Below are positions 33,560-44,417 of a DNA stretch of 64,000 bases, piece by piece. This stretch comes from Corynespora cassiicola. Lineage: Eukaryota; Ascomycota; Dothideomycetes; Pleosporales; Corynesporascaceae. The notes beneath the pieces were generated by a model. That model saw only the letters and a program-made list of their open reading frames with translations, did not search any database and was not told the origin of the DNA. Every line of letters begins with the position of its first letter. The stretch's first letter is position 1. Both the position numbers and the translations under genes were made by a program. Location: positions 248,001-312,000 of the forward strand of contig JAEUWY010000001.1 in the NCBI GenBank assembly GCA_022059125.1, read 5' to 3'.

Positions 33560-35288
33560 ATGAAGATCATACGCATTTTTTCATTTATTTCATTACTCAC
33601 ATCGATCTCTGCCTTACCATCTGCGGCCACTATTCAACTATGTCACGAATTACACACTCGGATACCCGATCGCGTCGCATGTGATCCAAACAGTCCTTAC
33701 GGTAGCTCTAATGTTCAATCTCTAGTAACTCATTACAAGGAAGCACAAGGACGATACTGGAGTGGCGGCAATCAAGATGACTTTCCCGCCTGTGTCATCT
33801 TCCCATCCTCAGCAGAAGACGTGTCTCTAGCGATGAAGCTACTTAGCTCGTCGCCTACTGTTCCATTCGCGATGAAGTCTGGAGGGCATGATTGGAACAG
33901 AGGGTGGTCTAGTACCCATGATGGGCTTTTAATTTCTTTCCGCCCGTTCAGCAACTATACCAATCTTTCAGATGACGGCTTTTCCGCAGAAATCGGACCC
34001 GGCGCCAGGTGGGGCGAGGTGATGGATTACCTTGACCAATTCAACAAGAGCGTTGTAGGTGGAAGGGTGGATGACGTCGGTGTCGCGGGCCTTGTGATAA
34101 AAGGTGGACTGTCCTATCTCTCATCGCAATATGTAAGGAAATCTACTATTAGCCAAATAATACAAAGTATGATTGACATTCAGACAATAGGGGTTCGCTT
34201 CAGACAATGTTATCAGTTATGAAGTCGTACTAGCCAATGGGGATATAGTCAACGCGAACGCGACCTCGTACTCCGACCTTTTTTTCGCTTTACGTGGGGG
34301 TGGAAACGGCTTTGCTGCCGTCACCAAACTTACACTGGCAACACACGATACAGGCGATGTATGGGGCGGTATGAAAATCTACTCCAGTGAAAAATCAAAA
34401 CAGTTGATTTCAGCTATCACCAATTTCGTTGCCAGTTACAACGATACGAAGGCTGGCTTAATTCCTGCAATTATTTGGCCAGCAGCTTTGAACGGAAGTG
34501 ACGTTTGGACTCTACTTTTCTTCTACGACAATGAAACACCCCCAAATACCCAAAAAAACGATACGAGGGGCTTCAGTGGCCAAGGGAGCAATCCATTTGC
34601 GGAATTCGATGCTATTGAGTCTATTCCAGACGAAGCGCTCGCCGCCTTTGGTGGAGCTGCCTTGGCACAGCTAGCACCACGCACACAGCGGTACAAAGAT
34701 ATACTAAGCATCTCTGACATCGCTGATCAGGTCATGGGATCAGGATCTATTACACGTAAAAGTGACGCGTTTAACTCTTTTCCGAATCTTCCACACGAAG
34801 ACATGGTTGAGTTCATGCAACACCATTATGAGCAGGCAAAAAACGCGTCTTTTCTTCATCAAGGCGGCGTCAGCAACTTCAATATGGCTCTCCAAATAAT
34901 CCCGACTGCACTACAAGAAGCATCATATCGCCGGGGCCCTGCAGCGCTTTCCACAAATCCTGCTCATGGAGATAAGATTTGGATTGAGTATGGCCTGCAA
35001 TGGAGCGACCCAAAGTTCGACTATACGCTACCATTGGATCTGATGTTACTTGTAGACACTGGGAAGTTTGCTATCAAGAATACTTATGGGAATGTTACGC
35101 CAACGCATTGGGAGGGGGGAGATCTTGAAGTCGACCCGTACGCTCCGATTTTTGCAAATGATGCACATGCAGGACAAAATGTAATGGAATCATATGGAAA
35201 GGAAACTTATGAGAGATTGAGGACAATAAGCGCCAAGTATGATCCTGATGGTCTGTTTGTTAGGAGGACTAGGGGTTACAAATTTTAA
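33560..35288 (+). CDS. Secreted FAD-linked oxidoreductase (berberine-bridge-enzyme-like)
   Basis: Exons 33560-34132 and 34191-35288 (GTAAGG donor, AATAG acceptor) give 556 residues. MKIIRIFSFISLLTSISALP is a signal peptide. The PCMH-type FAD domain shows FAMKSGGHDWNRGWSS, whose His is the usual covalent FAD attachment site in this family. It continues with GPGARWGEVMDYLDQ, GVAGLVIKGGLSYLSSQYG, DNVISYEVVLANGD and FFALRGGGNGFAAVT. The C-terminal YDPDGLFVRR is the berberine-bridge tail. The Cys often found after 'YGxA' is Ser here (FASDNV), so flavin may be held only through His. Such enzymes oxidise alcohols, sugars or specialised metabolites. Signal peptide and context suggest a tailoring step, but the substrate is unknown. 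Confidence 0.9.
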
Positions 35289-36767
35289 ATCAGGAGCTAT
35301 CATCCGATATGAAGTTCAATGGATCCCTGATACTTTATGTTATAGACTGGATTTCTTCAAAGGCAATTCGGAATAGGACTTCTAAGACAAAACCAACAAA
35401 ACTAGATTCATTGAGCATTAGTGTAGCTTGGCTCTAGCACGCTAGTTGTAATTCACATGTTCCTGAACAAGCTCATATTCAATGGAGATGTCCTCCACAA
35501 TCAAAGGTTTCACCTCGTCCCGCCTCAACCTTGGGTTCTAAAAGCTATATGAAATACAAAAATCGAAGCTTAAGACATACAACACTATTGATGTGATTGG
35601 GACTGCAACGGAAAAGCATACCTGAGAGTAGTTTGCTCTGGGTTCAAGCCTTCGCTGATACTAAATTTCAAAGCAATGTATCAGTTACAAATACTAATTC
35701 TGGAATATTCGGTCGAGTTACGTTCGTAGTTTCAATAATTGATTGTTAAACTCTAGTTCACTAGAACTCCAATGTCACCGCGAGGGATCAAAGTTTTGAA
35801 TAGTTAGCCATGTTCGTGAAAATCTTTCTTTATGAAACCATAGCCTTCTTAAATGCTAACTTGGTTCTACAACTTCAAAAGTGATCACAGGAGTAAATTG
35901 GAAAGACCTCCGAATGCCTGTATAGCCCAGCTATTGATAATGAGTAAATATCTTTCATTTCATCAAATCTCAAGGGCGGACCATGCCATTTTTGTTATAC
36001 TCGTGAGGAGGCTCCATTAATGAGTCTGGTATACGGAGAGCGGCCTACCACGCGATTGGATCCTTATGAGTGATAATGAATGGGCAGAAAGTTACTTCAA
36101 GTTCGAGTGGATCCAAAAAACACCTTGGTAAATACAAACTGACCTGCGAATTGTCTATTGCGTTTGCAAAAGCCAGATTGTTCGCACCTTTTGAAATTTT
36201 CCTAATTTGCTGAAACTCATAGCGATCGTTAGTTGTCCACTTAAAACGTAGTATGCCATATCCTCAATAGTACTAAATTCGTTCATGAAAACCTGACAAT
36301 AGCCTGAGAAGAATTTCCTTGTTCTTTGACATGTGTCATCTGGTATGATGGTAATCTTCTCGGGAACTCACTGGACAGCAGCCCTCACGCATATCCTCAT
36401 CGTATTATATGGGTCATCCTCAATACGGATAATGGCTCTCTCTGATTTTTTGCTAGAATCAGAATAGTTTCGGAGATGATTTTCGTAATGATGTTTTTTT
36501 TGCTGAATTCCAGAGCCGTGGTTCGAAGACTCAACATCCCAACCCCATAGAGGACAAAATGACTTCCACAATGCGTAGTCATCTTCTCATCTGGATTCAA
36601 TCAGCATGGCAATCGTTTATATGAGCCAAAGGTCTCCTTCAAGTATGCATTACTTCAAGCCTATTGGCTCTGACTATCCACCTCACTGGCGAATCTAATT
36701 CGGAGATAAATACTAAGAAGTACTGGAGAATACGGACGAGGAAGACGTGCAGAACGTCAGAATCAGA
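35289..36767. other. Gene-free AT-rich spacer
   Basis: Only short, inconsistent frames in all readings. No relic could be recognised. Confidence 0.4.
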
Positions 36768-37495
36768 TTAAATTCTAGCTGAGACGAGAAAGATACCGAA
36801 CAGCTCGAAAATTGTACTTGGAGAATTGCTGAGTATTCCAATCCAACCATAACATCTGTTCGCTGTAACATAATAGTGCTTGGATGGTGGTGCAAAAATA
36901 GGCACTAGAGGAAGTTGTATATGTAGGCCAAGGTTTGTTATAGTAAAGTTCGAGTCCGATTCTATCGCATAGCTTAAGCCACCACAAATTTGGAAGTCTC
37001 TAGGAGAAGTCGTGAAGACGGGGCAGTAAAACACTATTCTACCCATCTCAGCCGGTAGGAATCCGGGAGCAATTGTAACAGGTGGTGGGGCTTTGAATTA
37101 AATTCCTAGGCAAGGGTTGAATTTTCATCAAGCTTTCTTATAGTTTCTTCCTGAAGGCCAATGAACGCCTTGTTTCCTTCCCCGTAGAGTAGTGGCATGC
37201 TAATGTTAAATTTCCAAGAATACAACACGCCATATCTTCCGCGCATGTCGTTTTGCGACGTGACGCTCAAGATATTCTTTTTGCAACGCAGAATGAGCTG
37301 AGATTTATTTGGGCACCCATTTCGTTCGCTGTTCCTGGAAGAATATGTATATCAATCTCTTTTATCTCCGATATCTAGGCGGCATCCTTTGACTTCGGGA
37401 CTACTGAAACCCAATCCCGATCATAAAGTGTTACGTCTTCAGGCGCTAGCAGTTCTTGTCAAGTCCAGCCTCGAGCGATCCATCTGATTTTCGCG
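36768..37495 (-). pseudogene. HET-domain gene relic, middle and C-terminal part
   Basis: Minus-strand segments follow the second half of a HET protein: RWIARGWT-stop-QELLAPEDV, LYDRDWVSVVPKSKD, INLSSFCVAKRIS-stop-ASRRKTT, AEDMA, FNISMPLLYGEGNKAFIGLQ, then GLSYAIESDSNFTITNLGLH. Each stop lies at a conserved position; KRIS-stop-AS is where Trp is expected, so TGG to TGA. One frameshift falls in EDMA(Y)C. Just upstream, at about 37500, the frame runs straight into a pogo transposase relic, so the HET N-terminus is missing. Confidence 0.8.
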
Positions 37496-37499
37496 AAAT

Positions 37500-38400
37500 C
37501 TTTATGATGGCTGGTCTTCGAAACATCTTATAAATAGGTGTAACAGGTAGATGCGTCCCCGTGCTATGGCCGTCTACAAGCAACAAGCGGTACTTTCTCC
37601 GAGCCTTGCCTGCTGTGAACCGCTCAAACACTTGTTGAAGCCAGGCAGGGCCAAGCCCACCATTTGACTAGTCACTACTTGGTACTCCGAAAAAGGCCAT
37701 ATGTTCTCCTACCTTCACATTTTCCACCCAGCTTCATTGTATGTTCTTGGAGTCAGCAGCGTATATGAGGACTGGCGGCGACGCTGTGCCATCCACGCAA
37801 ACGCACGCTAACAGGCTTATCCATTCACGATTGCCGTCTTGGTATATCTTCCGAAACGGCTTCTTCTTGGAAAGCCTCTTACTGAAGACCCTTTTCTGTC
37901 TGCCAACGGCTCCAACCATGAAGCCTTTCTCATCCATATTAAAGGTATGCTCAGGCTCCACTTCGTAGAAGTCAATTTTACTGCCCAGCTGTTCAAAGTA
38001 CATCTTACACCTACCACTAGAATCGGCCATGTAGCGTCGACGGTCCATGCCAGTACTCCATTGGGATGTAGGCTCATTCTAGTGTTGGTGGAAGCAAACA
38101 ACCCAGCTGTCGGAGACCGAATGTCCAGCAATATCAGACGCGTGACTCTGAACAGTCTCTTTTGTACAAAGTAATTTGTCCTCCTTTGGTCCTTTAATTT
38201 ACTTTACAAGCTCTGCCTTCTGTTCTGGCCGAAGATTGCGGCGTGCTAAATCTGCTTCCGCACACGACCCGCTGACACCTCGGTGCTTGCGCGACAACGT
38301 CGAGCGAGCAACGCCATGATTTTTTTGCTATTTCTGTGTAGCAGAAGCTTTCTCCCGATTCAAGAATATCTATCTCTGCAAGAGCTTCTTTTATAGTCAT
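37500..38400 (-). pseudogene. Pogo/Fot1-type DDE transposase relic
   Basis: Starting at MTIKEALAEIDILESGESFC (38400) the minus strand gives a psq-type helix-turn-helix (YTEIAKK, then in a shifted frame HGVARSTLSRKHRGVSG). After several stops comes the catalytic DDE domain: EHTFNMDEKGFMVGAVGR (first Asp), WISLLACVCVDGTASPPVLIY, and ARRKYRLLLVDGHSTG (second Asp). The sequence fades after that, before the third acidic residue. Frameshifts and stops occur throughout. It abuts the HET relic at about 37500, so the 3' part was lost at that junction. Confidence 0.85.
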
Positions 38401-38591
38401 TATGGCGTTGCGTTGTGGGGGGAGGGGGGTGCAAAGTTGGGATGAAATCGCGATCGCGTGCATTGACTAACGGCGTGCAATGATTGTACGGACATGGTAT
38501 GTAGTCAGAACCCAGGGCCTCTGTCTGGAATAGTCAGGCTGTTCAGGTTCATCTACACAGCTATCTACATATGAATCCAGCAGGATAATAA

Positions 38592-39834
38592 CTAACCCAA
38601 CCTGGCCCTCTCATCCTTCAAAATCTCTTCAATCGTCTCCTCAATGCTCGGCCTCGTGGGCGACCACCCAACCGTCTTTCTAGCCCTTACAGCCTTGCCC
38701 CTACTATTCAACCCCCAGGTAACCGCCTCAAATCCCACCTGTATAAGCGCCTCCTCCTTTCCCAACTGCTCCTGCTTGATCCCCTTTCCCACGAACCCCA
38801 ACTCCTCAGCCCTTTTCCCCATCGCTCGCGCAAACTCGCTCCACACATGCTCTCCGTTCTCAACAAGAAAGTAGCCATTTTCGCCCCAAAGCTCGGTGTT
38901 AACGGCATCGCCCTTGCCGGCGGCTTCGACGAGCAGAACGAACAGGTCTGAAAGGTCGCCGACGTGGACATTGTTCCAGCGCGCTTTGCCGGCGCCGATG
39001 ATGGGGATGGTGGAGCGGGTTAGGATGTATTTTGCGAGTTGGTAAGCTTGGCGGCTGCGGGCGTTGGAGGGGCCGCGGCCGGTTCCTAGGAGGGCGTTAG
39101 CATGTCAATTCGGGTTCATCAATTAACTGATCGGATGCTTTTCATGTGTATTGATAATGGAGATGGGGGAATACACCGTAGATGGTAGGCGGGCACAAAA
39201 TGGCTGTCTTGATGACGTCGCTGTGTTTGGTTCCAGCTTCGAGGACGATCTTGTCAACCTTTCGATGGAAAGCATCGTCAGGGAGGTTGGTTAAGTCTTG
39301 CACGGCGTCCCAGTCGTGGTATTCTTTGTCGATATGCTCGCCTAGGCGGTCATGGCGCATGTCCTCCCAGCACAGGATACCGGTGCCGCCAGTGTGGAGC
39401 CAGAATCCGGGTTTTTCTTTCGAGTGACCAGAAATGAGGCCTTTGGCTATAGCTTTGGCAGCGCCTTCATGGTCTGATGCGTCGGCAGTGTCTTAATATG
39501 CGTCAGTACATGCATCATTATGCTAGTTTAGGGACTGGAGCCGCATACGGATCACTATATCTGCCTTTGAGGCTTCTTCTTCCAGGACCTTGGAGTTATC
39601 CAAATCCCCGATTACAATTCGAACATTAGGGTATGCTTTCTTTACAATTTCCGCCTTCTGTTCGGTTCGGACAAATGCGGTATACTCGTAGTTCGGGTGC
39701 TTGTTATAGAGTGCGTAGAGTGCATCTCCGCCAACATATCCAGTAGCTCCCGTTCTTTAATCTTCGTTAAAAACAGGGTTCCAAAATGATGCCCACGATT
39801 CTTTCGTGACCTACATGAAGAGTTTCGGTGCCAT
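38592..39834 (-). CDS. NAD-dependent epimerase/dehydratase-family (extended SDR) protein
   Basis: Exons 39815-39834, 39549-39754, 39177-39491 and 38592-39085 join into 344 residues. The 20-nt first exon (MAPKLFI) splices to TGATGYVGGDALYALYNKH, completing the TGxxGxxG cofactor loop; this is why the start is placed at 39834. Later marks are VRIVIGDLDNSK, KADIVIHTADASDHEGA, AILCPPTIYG and WNNVHVGDLSDLF. The usual YxxxK pair is not clear, which also occurs in NmrA-like and atypical extended SDRs. It may reduce or epimerise a small molecule. The gene is intact. Its promoter and first exon are tandemly duplicated upstream. Confidence 0.85.
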
Positions 39835-40056
39835 TTTATCAGCTGACAAATCAACCCTCAAAGTGCAAATGTTTGGTGATTATGTTGGATGAGATCTTCG
39901 ATGGACCACGACTCTTATACCTGGGAGTATGATATTAGTGGGTCCGTCAGCAAAAGGTTTCAAAACTGTGTCCAAGGCTCTTTCGTGACCTACATGAAAG
40001 GTTTTGGTGCCATTTTATAGGCTGACAAATCAACCCTCAAAGTGCAAATGTTTAGT
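39770..40056 (-). repeat. Tandem duplication of the epimerase promoter and first exon
   Basis: Two copies about 176 bp apart (39770-39880 and 39945-40056) share CTTTCGTGACCTACATGAA, GGTGCCATTTTAT and GCTGACAAATCAACCCTCAA. On the minus strand each carries an ATG-GCA-CC(G/A)-AAA first exon with the same GTAGGT donor. The distal exon would read MAPKPF instead of MAPKLF. Both could splice to exon 2 at 39754. Confidence 0.8.
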
Positions 40057-40230
40057 ACTATGTCTATGCGCGTGATCCGCATGGTCCGTGATACGCACCC
40101 CAACCACCCGCAACCCTACACAAAAAAGAGGTCGTCAAACCATATACAGGAGCTCTTATTACGAGATAGTCCAGTAGAAGACTGCATAGGCCCATGCGAC
40201 AGACTTCCTCACTCAAACCTTTTGTAAAAT

Positions 40231-40920
40231 ACATGCAGGAAGATCCTGCCAATAGACGGAATAGTTTGCGGAGATGCACATGAACAGGGTCCTTACCTGG
40301 AGTGCTCGGTCTAAAAATCTGCCGTCCAGCCATGTCTTCGGATTCGCTTTACATCCGGAAACCGAACGCGAACTGTAGCGCGAGGCTCGCGCGGGGTGAT
40401 CATCAAGTGCGCTTAAATGCATCCGATATGTGGCGCAGGCACTACGATGGCTTCCGGCGGCTCTTTTCGGCCCTGTTAGTACGACCGTGCCAACCCTCAT
40501 CTGGGCGCACTACGCATTGTGGAGAAAAGACAATTGGCAGGAGCGCGGAATGCGCGGATTACGATCCGAGCATTTACAGAAAGACAGTGCCGCGAATTCT
40601 GTGGATCCACATCTCGAGACCAAGGGAGAGGGGCTTTTCTGTCCTGCACAACTGTCAAAAGAGGAATCATCGTATAGCCTGGATCTGGTGATTATATGAG
40701 AAAATACAATTCAAAAGCCTAAAACTTGCTCCTTACTGATCGCCTACCCATGATTCTGAAAAGCAGCACGGATGGCCTCCAAGATAAGGTGAATACATTA
40801 GTCTATGCAATGTAGCCCTTTAACCATACCGATCTTCTGAATACGTTGTTATCGTATAGTTCAGAGACCCTGGTTTCAAAGACTCTGGATTGTGCAAGAG
40901 GTCACTCTAGCCTCTGCTGT
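40231..40920 (+). repeat. ~690-bp repeat, copy 2
   Basis: Reverse-complement twin of 25690-26405. It leads without a gap into the HET pseudogene: the shared part ends about 60 bp inside HET coding sequence (RPWFQRLWIVQEV..). This copy probably shows the ancestral junction from which copy 1 was derived. Confidence 0.85.
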
Positions 40921-42083
40921 TGAATTTCTTTGTGGCTCCTCTTCGATTCCAGGAAACGTGTTCTTCAAGGCGATTCGAATATTATCTTCTACTGTTACCG
41001 ATCCACCGATGCCCTGGCTCCTAAAGCCTTACCGACGTGCCCTCAAACTTGGGCAGCTAAGAGCACAAGTATCCGCCGGGAAAAACTATTCTTTCCCTCA
41101 TATGGCTCAAGTACTAAGTGAATGGCATTGTAGCAAAGTTCACGATCGATTGATCGCCCTCTTTGGACTAGTTTTCCGAGACACAAGCGTGGTTCACGCC
41201 TAGCTACAGTATATCGGGCCCTGATTTCTACGCAGAATTTGCAAAGCGACATATACATATGACTGGAGGCTTGACCATCCTACATTATGCTGGTTGCGGA
41301 GACAGCGACGCTCACAGACTCCTTCAAGCTGACGATCGGTTCGTACTACAAGTAAACCCTCCTGCAGATGATATTGCATCTTGGATACCGGACTGGCGGG
41401 TACGGTCAAGGCCACTGGCACTTTCACCGAATCTCGAGAACGGTTCGATCGCATTTATGGCCACCGATTCGGTTCCTGAGTTCAAGCTCGACCATCACAT
41501 ATTCTACGTGCGCGCTCGAGAAATGGACAAGATTAAGGTATGCGGGTGTCCATACTACGAATCGCTCGTTAGCAGTCTCAAGATGACGGAAATTGAAACT
41601 TTCAACCACTGGTTCAATCTAGCAAATTCCTTTTTGAGGAATGCAGAGGTTGAGTCGATGTTTGCCTCAACCTTGGTGATGGACGGTAAAGTGGCAGTGA
41701 CGGAACGTCAAGATATAGGCGCTAACTCTGCTGATGTTCCAAGCCTGTTCGGTCACTAGGCATCTAAGAACCTTGACGATTTTAAGAGAGCGTGTGGAGA
41801 AAATTGGAAAGATAGAGTCGAAGAGTCAACTCGGTACTCGTATATCGCTGAGGAGATATGCCGCAACCGAACGTTTTTCATAACAGAAGCTGAGCGATTG
41901 GGCCTAGGCTCTGTACACGTATCGCCTGAAGCTTCCATATACTTGATCCATGGGCTCAAATCCCCTTTTGTAATTCATCAAAGCCATGGAATGCATGTTC
42001 TCCGTGGAGAATGCTATGTCTACGGTTTGATGGACGGGAGAATACAACGCTCCGATCAAGACTCTTTCTTACACCTGAAGTAA
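40856..42083 (+). pseudogene. HET-domain gene, C-terminal two-thirds, disrupted
   Basis: The frame opens in QRPWFQRLWIVQEVTLASAV, a conserved HET motif, and runs through KVHDRLIALFGLVF. A frame change near 41200 leads to YSISGPDFYAEFAKRHIH, DDIASWIPDWRVRSRPLAL and DVPSLFGH. A TAG at 41757-41759 sits where Trp is expected, then ASKNLDDFKRACGENWKDR continues to LHLK at 42083. The 5' part of the HET domain is missing; the ~690-bp repeat sits there instead. The TGG to TAG change fits RIP. Not functional. Confidence 0.82.
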
Positions 42084-42377
42084 AATCTTAGTTATGGAAG
42101 CTACTCACTTCAAGTGGCGAAATCCGACGCCTCTCTAATTGTTGCTTTCTATTTGTCTTTAGTACAGACTACAGAATAAAGATAGGGATTTGAGGGTGGT
42201 TTGTGGATAGAAGTGATGTGGACAACGGCCTTTCGTAGTGATCGGTTAGCGCAGATGAACCACCAACATTGCAAAGCAATCGGTCTTGCATAGTACAAAT
42301 GAACTCGTTATGTAGGTAGCATAACAGGGGTATGATGCGTTGGTGCTCCTCTCACATGTCTTCTCACTCTCTAGACC
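42084..42377. other. Short spacer between convergent relics
   Basis: No coding signal. Confidence 0.35.
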
Positions 42378-43858
42378 TTAAGAAATATCAGCCAGCTGAC
42401 ACAGAATCGGTTTTAAAAACCCTCCCCAGTATCCATCTCTACTTTCATCCATCCCATATTTTAGTATGTTTCCGTACATCTTAACCAATCTAAAGATTCC
42501 GTGTATCGAATCCGTACTCAGCCGCTCAAATCGATCTACGTCTGGGCCTAAAACATGCACACCACTTGTCCCCGATACAAGATCGTCACGCGGGTATGCA
42601 TAATACACCGAGTGCTCGTGTCCAACAATAGTAAGCGCAGGTTCAACCATTGCCGCTGGCTCAAATGAAACTTGCGCAGAGCGAGCAAGCTCCTGTTTCT
42701 TGCGCAAAGATGCCGCGATCCAAATGCTCATCTGTAGCTCTGCCTCAGTATGGTCTCCAGATGCGGGTTTGATCTCAAAGCCAGAGAAGAGAGCGGTCCT
42801 CTTGGTGAAAGCATCAACGGTATGTCCTATGTGCCTATTGTTGGCATCGAGCCTTTTATAGAGGGCGGAGATGCCAGGATCGCGATGCGAGTACGAGAGA
42901 ACGTAGTCGGTTTTACGATCGATCGATTTACGGCGGGTAGGATCCGTGAGGGTAGGAGCGGGGATCTTCGAGAGGTAGAGGGGGTTGATGGATTGAGATT
43001 GGCTAGGAGGGTCAGCTTTGTTCTTGCGAGGCTCCTAAGTGTACGTACACGTTCTGGAACCACCATCTTCCATTACCGTACAGCTCCATGGCTAGATGAA
43101 TCAAAGGTCGCACTACGTCATCGCACCATGCATTCTCATCGCGACTACCATCCTTGAAATCGCGCGCATTGAGAAAAATTGTCTTCACTTCCTTCCAGAT
43201 GCTTGACAGCTCCTCGACAGAGCGCACATCATTCTGGTCAAAGTCACCAGGCTTGGTAGTTTGATAGCGGACGTCTAGATCATTCTTAAGAAGATGCTGA
43301 ATATGTTAGATGTTACTGAGGTACACTAAGTGAGGCGCATATACCTACAAGCCTTGGGGAATAAAGCCCAATTCAACGCCCTCGGTGAGCCGGTCGCCGA
43401 GTCGTTCGACCAGCTCTGGCGGAGCCTCCTCCCAGACCGTTCAAGCTTTCCACTAGCATCAGCGGCCATGCACTCCGCAATATAATTGGCGTCTCCCGCG
43501 TCGGGCTTGACGAACGCTCCACGCTCGACGAAACACGACTACCAGGTAGACTGAAAGTATTCCTTTCGGTCAGAGCTAGTGGCGTTTCACTTCCTAGTTG
43601 TGATGCACTCTGCGCAGGGTGAACATCATCAACATCTTCGGTCCTTCGCCGTTCAGGGCTTTCGCTACGATGTGAGCTGGGTACGGGTGCGCTCGTGGGT
43701 AGGGACATGGCGCGCTTTCTTTTCAAGGGAGCTGGGTGCGACTTTGAGCACTCGTCGGGCGGAGGGGTAAGAAGGATACAGCTGTCATTTGCAAAGCTAC
43801 CCAGCCACGAACGGAAAAGATTGTGTTGAGTTGCCAAAGGACTACTGCGTTGATCCAT
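42378..43858 (-). pseudogene. Fungal PD-(D/E)XK nuclease-like gene with frameshift (copy C)
   Basis: From ATG 43858 the N-terminus is Ser/Pro-rich with a basic KRKRAMS stretch. Near 43437 the frame must shift by one base to go from ILRSAWPLMLVESLN to VWEEAPPELVERLGD. Further exons give NDLDVRYQTTKPGDFDQNDV, WCDDVVRPLIHLAMELYGNG and, after an intron (GTACGT..CCTAG), SINPLYLSKIP, KTDYVLSYSHRDPG, LFSGFEIKPA and AELQMSIWIAASLRKK to the stop at 42378. KTDY..FEIK supplies the D..ExK core of the PD-(D/E)XK fold. I recall this as the fungal PDDEXK_12 family. Exon junction phase near 43348 is also unclear, so a second lesion is possible. A sequencing error could also explain the shift. Confidence 0.72.
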
Positions 43859-44170
43859 TGTCGTTGGAGGTATGAGGGGTGGATATCTAGTCCCGCGGTT
43901 CGTTTGTTTTCGCAACGACTCGCCGATTGGCACGCTATCATGTGAGCATAAATTCGTGTTGCGATCGGAGCGTCGTTCGGCGGCTCCCGCCTAAAATTAG
44001 CCAAACGCTGACCCTAAAACTGCTACCGTGCAGGCCTCTTTTTCGTTCCCGCTGTGGGGCGTGGGCCCTGCTTTTGAACTCTACTTTCGATTTGCACATT
44101 TTCGAGGCTCCGCCCTACTCTGCCTAATTCAAAGACACTGGGAATGCTCTTCATGCTTTTGCACAACGAA
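43859..44170 (-). promoter_or_regulatory. Upstream module of the PD-(D/E)XK gene (copy C)
   Basis: Reverse-complement match to 11180-11490, weaker to 8857-9115. The conserved GGGCGGAGCCTCGAAAA core, ACAGCGGGAAC, GGGTCAGCGTTT, GCCAATCGGCGAGTCG and CCAACGACAATGG blocks keep their order and spacing to the ATG. Confidence 0.6.
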
Positions 44171-44189
44171 AAACACACGGCTTCGCACC

Positions 44190-44250
44190 ACAACAAGGTC
44201 AGGGCAGGAAAGCGTCGGCCGTCATCCCTGCTAGCACAATCAGTGTGTTC
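44190..44250 (-). repeat. Short inverted repeat left of the NLR gene
   Basis: Its reverse complement matches 49035-49095 over about 60 bp (GCTAGCAGGGATGACGGCC, then GCTTTCCTGCCC). The pair brackets the HET-NACHT-WD40 gene. Here it continues into the PD-(D/E)XK upstream module. Confidence 0.6.
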
Positions 44251-44417
44251 GCATGACTTCAAACTGCACTTTTACTGTCTTTGTCGATGACTAAGACTAT
44301 TCTCGAAGCTTCTTTGTGGTAAATTGTTCTACCGTATATTTACCTACGTCCTCGAACCCCTCTGCGGGATAGAGATGATAGAAGATAGAACGACAAAAAA
44401 AGTTCTGAAATCGGCTT

